This document shows positions 60,657 to 64,000 of a DNA stretch of 64,000 bases, in pieces (position 1 is the stretch's first letter; every line of letters begins with the position of its first letter). The position numbers were made by a program, and so were the translations under genes. The notes beneath the pieces were generated by a model. That model searched no databases. It saw nothing but the letters and a program-made list of their open reading frames with translations, and was not told the DNA's origin. The DNA is taken from assembly GCA_044224905.1 (NCBI GenBank), contig JBGAJN010000001.1:1798001-1862000 (forward strand), written 5' to 3'. The DNA comes from JBGAJN01 sp044224905 (lineage in GTDB: Bacteria; Verrucomicrobiota; Verrucomicrobiia; Limisphaerales; JBGAJN01).

Positions 60657-63600
60657 TCACAATTGCCGCACGCGGTAAAAGCGCACGGGCGGCAGGGGCA
60701 GGCCGCTCGTGTTCGTACCCTTGTCGATCCACGTCGTGATGCCGGGCGTGTTCGTAACGAAGTCCGCCACCGCGTTGGTGGCCACCGACCAGTTCGTCAG
60801 CGTGGAGGAGTATTGGATCTCGTATTGATTCGCCGGAGTGGATTGGAAGCTCACCGTTACCTGGTTGGCCGCGGGGAGGATGCTCGTGAGGATGAAGTTG
60901 GTGCCTTGCAGCGCGTTGGTCAGCACCAGGCTCGTAGGCGTGTAGAGGACAGTGAACTTCCGCAGACCATCGGTGGTTTGCAACACGGCGCCGCTGCTGG
61001 GTGCATTAGTGAAGAAGCCGGTGCTGGTGGCGAAGGTCATCAGCGTGAAACTGTCCGTGCTCGCGGGCAGGAAGCCGTTGAGCAGGCTCAGGCTCAACGT
61101 CCCGGCGAACTGCACGAAGTTCGTCACGTCCACGCGGTCGTATTGATTGGTCGCAATGAGCCCGCCGATCTCGAAGCTCATGCCGGCGCTGGCGGCGAGG
61201 CTCAGGCTGCCATTGATCGTGAGGCTGCCGGTGGAGTTGCCCGGCGCGAGGGTGCCGAAGTTGGTCACGCTGCCGTTGATCGTGCCACTGCCTGCAAGCA
61301 AGTTGTTCGCGTTAATGACGAGGCCACTGGACACGGTAAGCGTTCCGTCGGCCAGACGGAGAACATTGTTGGTGGCACCTGCGGTCACTCCTACGATGGC
61401 ACTGGAAGCTTGCACCACGCCGCCACTACCCACTACCAACTGGTTCCCAATGCCGTTGTAGCCAACATTAAGATCGTTGCTGTTGGTCCACAGCGAATTG
61501 GTGCCCGTCACCAGCGCCATGTTATTGTTGGCTCCCGTGTAGTAGCCGAGGTGGCCGTAGTCGGTGGTCACCAAGCCGCCATTGCTCACCACCAGTTGGT
61601 TTCCGCTAGCTTGGTAGCCGATGTAAAGGCCGTCGCTGTTGCTCCAGAGCGAACCCGCGCCCGTCACCACCGCCACGTTCCAGTCCGAGAATTGGCCGAT
61701 GCTGCCAGTATAGTTGGCCACCACGCCGCCATCGTTCACCGACAACAGGTTCCCGCTGCCAGCACCGCCGACATAGAGGTTGCCGGTGTTGGTCCAGAGC
61801 GAGCCTGCGCCCGTCACCACTGCCACGTTGTTGCTCGCGCTTGATTGGACGCCGACGTAACCGTAGCCGCTAACCACCACGCCGCCATTGCTCACCACCA
61901 GTTGGTTTCCGCTGCCGCCACCGCCGACATAGAGATTGCCGTCAACGCCAGTATAGCCATTGTTGTCCCAGAGCGAGCCCGCGCCCGTCACCACCGCTAC
62001 GTTGTTGTTCGCGCCCGCGTTATAACCGAGCCAGCCGGAGCCGTAGCCGCTGACCACCACGCCGCCATTGCTCACTACCAACTGGTTTCCAGTCCCGGAG
62101 TAGCCGACGTAGAGACCGCCGATGTTGTTGGTCCAGAGCGAACCCGCGTCCGTCACCACCACTACGTTGTTGCTCGCTCCAATATCCCAGCCGAGGAGGC
62201 CGATGCTGTTGGCCACCGCACCGCCATGGCTCACGACCATCTGGTTCCCGCTGCCAAAGTTGCCTACGTAGAGATCGTTGTTGTTGGCCCACAGTGAGCC
62301 CGCGCCTGTTATCAACGCGAAGTTGTCGTTCGCGCCCGCAGCGGCGCCGATGAAGCCGAAGCCGTTGGCCACCACGCCGCCATTGCTGACCACCAACTGG
62401 TTCCCACTGCCGTAGAGACCGACATTGAGATCGCCGCTGCTGGTCCAGAACGAGCCGGCACCCGTCACCACCACCACGTTGTTGCTCGCGCCAGATTCGT
62501 TTCCCACTACGCCGACAGTGTTGGCGACCCCGCCGCCGTTGTTGATAAGCAATTGATTGAACGAACCTTCATTGCCAATCGCCAATTGGTCGGAGTTCGT
62601 CCATAGCGAACCGGTGCCGGTGACGCAGACGAAGTTGCTCATAGAGCCGGACTGGCTGCCGACATGGCCTGTGGTGTTGGCGACGGTGCCTCCGTTGCTG
62701 ACGATCAGTTGATTGAACGAGCCATATGTACCAATGACCAAGGAATAGGAGTTACTCCATAGTGAATGCGGAGAGGTAACAAGGATTGTATTGCTGTTTG
62801 CCGTGGTATTGGAGCCTACGTACGTGAGGTAGTAGTTCACCATCATGCCGCCGTTACTCACAACCAACTGATTGAACGCTCCAGCGTTGCCGATGAATAG
62901 CTTTCCGTAGTTGTTCCAAACCGATCCGGGGTCTGTAATTACGACCCGATTTCCATTGCCACTTTCGCCTATTACAGCGGTGCTCGAGTTGAACAACGCG
63001 CCGCCATTATTCAAAATCAAACTGTTATTTGAGGCGTTATAGCCGACGAAGAGCAATCCGTCGCCGTAGGTAGCTCCTTCGTTCCTCCACACGCTGCCTG
63101 AGCCTGTCACCAGCACCGTGTTGCTTGCGGCGCTGGAATTGATACCAATGGTCGCCCCACTGCTGAATACAGCGGCTCCATCGGCTACGGTCAAGGCGCC
63201 TTCTCCGACACCATTGGCACCCACGTTCAAATTTACTCTATTACTCCATACAGAACCGTTGCCGGTCACCAGAACTGAATTGTTTTTGCTCGAACCGAGA
63301 CCGACATTGCCGGTTTCGTCCGTTACCTTGCCGCCGTCCGAAATGATCAGCGTATTCCCGAATCCATTTGGGCCGATCTTGAGATTGCCTGCGATGGACC
63401 AAAGCGAACCTGCACCCGTGACGCGGACAAGATTTGAATTGGCTCCGGCGTTGACACCCAAGGTGGCCGACAAATTGCGCACCACGCCGCCGTTGCTGAT
63501 GAGCAACGTGTTGAACGAGCCATTCGAGCCGACAATCAAAGTGCTACTGTTATTCCACGCCGAATTGGGGCCAGTCACGATGACCGCGTTGCTGTTCGCG

Positions 63601-63839
63601 CCCGCGTTGAAGCCGATGAAACCCGCGCCGTCGGTGAGCGTACCGCCGTTGGTAATCACGAGCAAAGTGTTTGGGAGGTTTGTGCCCACAATTAGGTCCG
63701 CACTTCCAAGATTCACGTTGGTTCCGTTGATCGTGTTCGTGGCACCGTCAGCGACGAGTTGGGCGTTTGCAGACCAAACCAGGAAGAAGGCGAGAACGGC
63801 AGCGAGCGCAGGAGTTCTCTGGTTCAGAATTGTTCTCAT
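60657..63839 (-). CDS. Giant exported protein with 15 PEP-CTERM/T5SS-associated repeats
   Basis: The 1060-residue protein starts with a signal peptide (MRTILNQRTPALAAVLAFFLVWSANAQ). Fifteen repeats of ~52 residues follow, each with a LYVGGxGSGNQLVVSNGGVV half and an AVVTGAGSLWTNSGN half, as in TIGR04393-type repeats of beta-helical surface proteins. A passenger-like segment (NNLLAGSGTINGSVTNFGTLAPGNS) is next. The last ~80 residues (TVSFQSTPANQYEIQYSSTLTNW ... VRFYRVRQL) are the C-terminal module seen in the proteins at 46854 and 47895. No autotransporter barrel or PEP-CTERM anchor is present. Confidence 0.9.
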   Translation of the reverse strand: MRTILNQRTPALAAVLAFFLVWSANAQLVADGATNTINGTNVNLGSADLIVGTNLPNTLLVITNGGTLTDGAGFIGFNAGANSNAVIVTGPNSAWNNSSTLIVGSNGSFNTLLISNGGVVRNLSATLGVNAGANSNLVRVTGAGSLWSIAGNLKIGPNGFGNTLIISDGGKVTDETGNVGLGSSKNNSVLVTGNGSVWSNRVNLNVGANGVGEGALTVADGAAVFSSGATIGINSSAASNTVLVTGSGSVWRNEGATYGDGLLFVGYNASNNSLILNNGGALFNSSTAVIGESGNGNRVVITDPGSVWNNYGKLFIGNAGAFNQLVVSNGGMMVNYYLTYVGSNTTANSNTILVTSPHSLWSNSYSLVIGTYGSFNQLIVSNGGTVANTTGHVGSQSGSMSNFVCVTGTGSLWTNSDQLAIGNEGSFNQLLINNGGGVANTVGVVGNESGASNNVVVVTGAGSFWTSSGDLNVGLYGSGNQLVVSNGGVVANGFGFIGAAAGANDNFALITGAGSLWANNNDLYVGNFGSGNQMVVSHGGAVANSIGLLGWDIGASNNVVVVTDAGSLWTNNIGGLYVGYSGTGNQLVVSNGGVVVSGYGSGWLGYNAGANNNVAVVTGAGSLWDNNGYTGVDGNLYVGGGGSGNQLVVSNGGVVVSGYGYVGVQSSASNNVAVVTGAGSLWTNTGNLYVGGAGSGNLLSVNDGGVVANYTGSIGQFSDWNVAVVTGAGSLWSNSDGLYIGYQASGNQLVVSNGGLVTTDYGHLGYYTGANNNMALVTGTNSLWTNSNDLNVGYNGIGNQLVVGSGGVVQASSAIVGVTAGATNNVLRLADGTLTVSSGLVINANNLLAGSGTINGSVTNFGTLAPGNSTGSLTINGSLSLAASAGMSFEIGGLIATNQYDRVDVTNFVQFAGTLSLSLLNGFLPASTDSFTLMTFATSTGFFTNAPSSGAVLQTTDGLRKFTVLYTPTSLVLTNALQGTNFILTSILPAANQVTVSFQSTPANQYEIQYSSTLTNWSVATNAVADFVTNTPGITTWIDKGTNTSGLPLPPVRFYRVRQL

Positions 63840-64000
63840 CGGCGGACGGCATTAGGCCAGAATGCGGTCGGTTTTCAAGAGTGAAGAGGTCCAGGCAACT
63901 CGGTCATTTTGCGTTTGCGCGGTATCGGAAGCTTGGCGAAACCAAACGCGAAGCACAAAGGTCCGGCGCTCCGTCGTCAGTTCGGCCGCGCCGAAAGCGT
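63840..64000. other. Upstream region of the repeat protein, no gene seen
   Basis: These last 161 bases hold no recognisable coding frame, palindrome or leader motif of the type at 43.7 kb. They should include the promoter of the minus-strand gene. A gene starting further right cannot be seen. Confidence 0.4.

Overview
This window looks like a chromosomal segment from a GC-rich Verrucomicrobiota bacterium, most likely of the Pedosphaera/Limisphaerales type. The assignment is inferred from gene content. It carries large DUF748/AsmA-like envelope proteins, a DUF6797-type propeller protein, a PEP-CTERM/T5SS-associated repeat protein, an S74 tail-fibre-like exported protein, a formylglycine sulfatase, a GHL15-like hydrolase, and many dispersed GC-rich palindromic repeats. 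No rRNA genes, complete insertion sequences, integrases or CRISPR arrays are visible. There is one tRNA gene, tRNA-Arg(CCG).

Layout. 0-5 kb: the C-terminus of a glutathionylspermidine synthase-like gene converges on an AsmA-like gene. Next come a sugar ABC permease and its binding lipoprotein with no ATPase gene nearby, a Sel1-repeat lipoprotein, and the tRNA. 5.3-15.8 kb: a beta-barrel protein lies divergent from a tightly overlapping operon: DUF58, BatA-like VWA protein, FbpA-like binding protein, an iron-type ABC permease reading in frame into an NHL lipoprotein, and a large VWA/glutamine-amidotransferase membrane protein. Two of its junctions are built from copies of a 161-bp palindromic element. 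15.9-31.3 kb: mostly housekeeping and envelope genes (acylphosphatase, phosphoesterase, heptosyltransferase-like GT9, a HAD phosphatase with a substituted nucleophile, pyruvate kinase, NUDIX hydrolase, exported cyclophilin, squalene/phytoene synthase, dienelactone hydrolase, DUF6797 protein, phospholipase D-like synthase, Gfo/Idh/MocA oxidoreductase). 31.7-40.8 kb: a transglycosylase-like protein, a PQQ-propeller protein, an operon of DUF748 protein plus two methyltransferases, an aldehyde dehydrogenase lacking its catalytic half, and a multipass membrane protein.

40.8-49.6 kb is an accessory region of surface and exported proteins: collagen-like, fibronectin III, S74 chaperone, metzincin protease, and short or repeated secreted proteins. 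Noncoding DNA full of palindromes separates and flanks them, including near-identical repeat blocks on both sides of the 43.8-47.3 kb gene trio and a shared leader motif upstream of two exported-protein genes. 49.7-54.4 kb is a minus-strand run of small genes. Three homologous ~77-bp elements there have features of integron attC sites, which suggests a sedentary cassette array. 54.5-64 kb holds a sulfatase/hydrolase pair, an exported triple-RidA protein divergent from a PLP aminotransferase, a palindrome-rich gap, and a 1060-residue protein with 15 T5SS-type repeats.

The strongest candidates for something new are the 161-bp element that sits at start/stop overlaps and contributes coding sequence, the permease-NHL-VWA operon, the attC-like cassette run, and the repeat-bounded exported-protein island.
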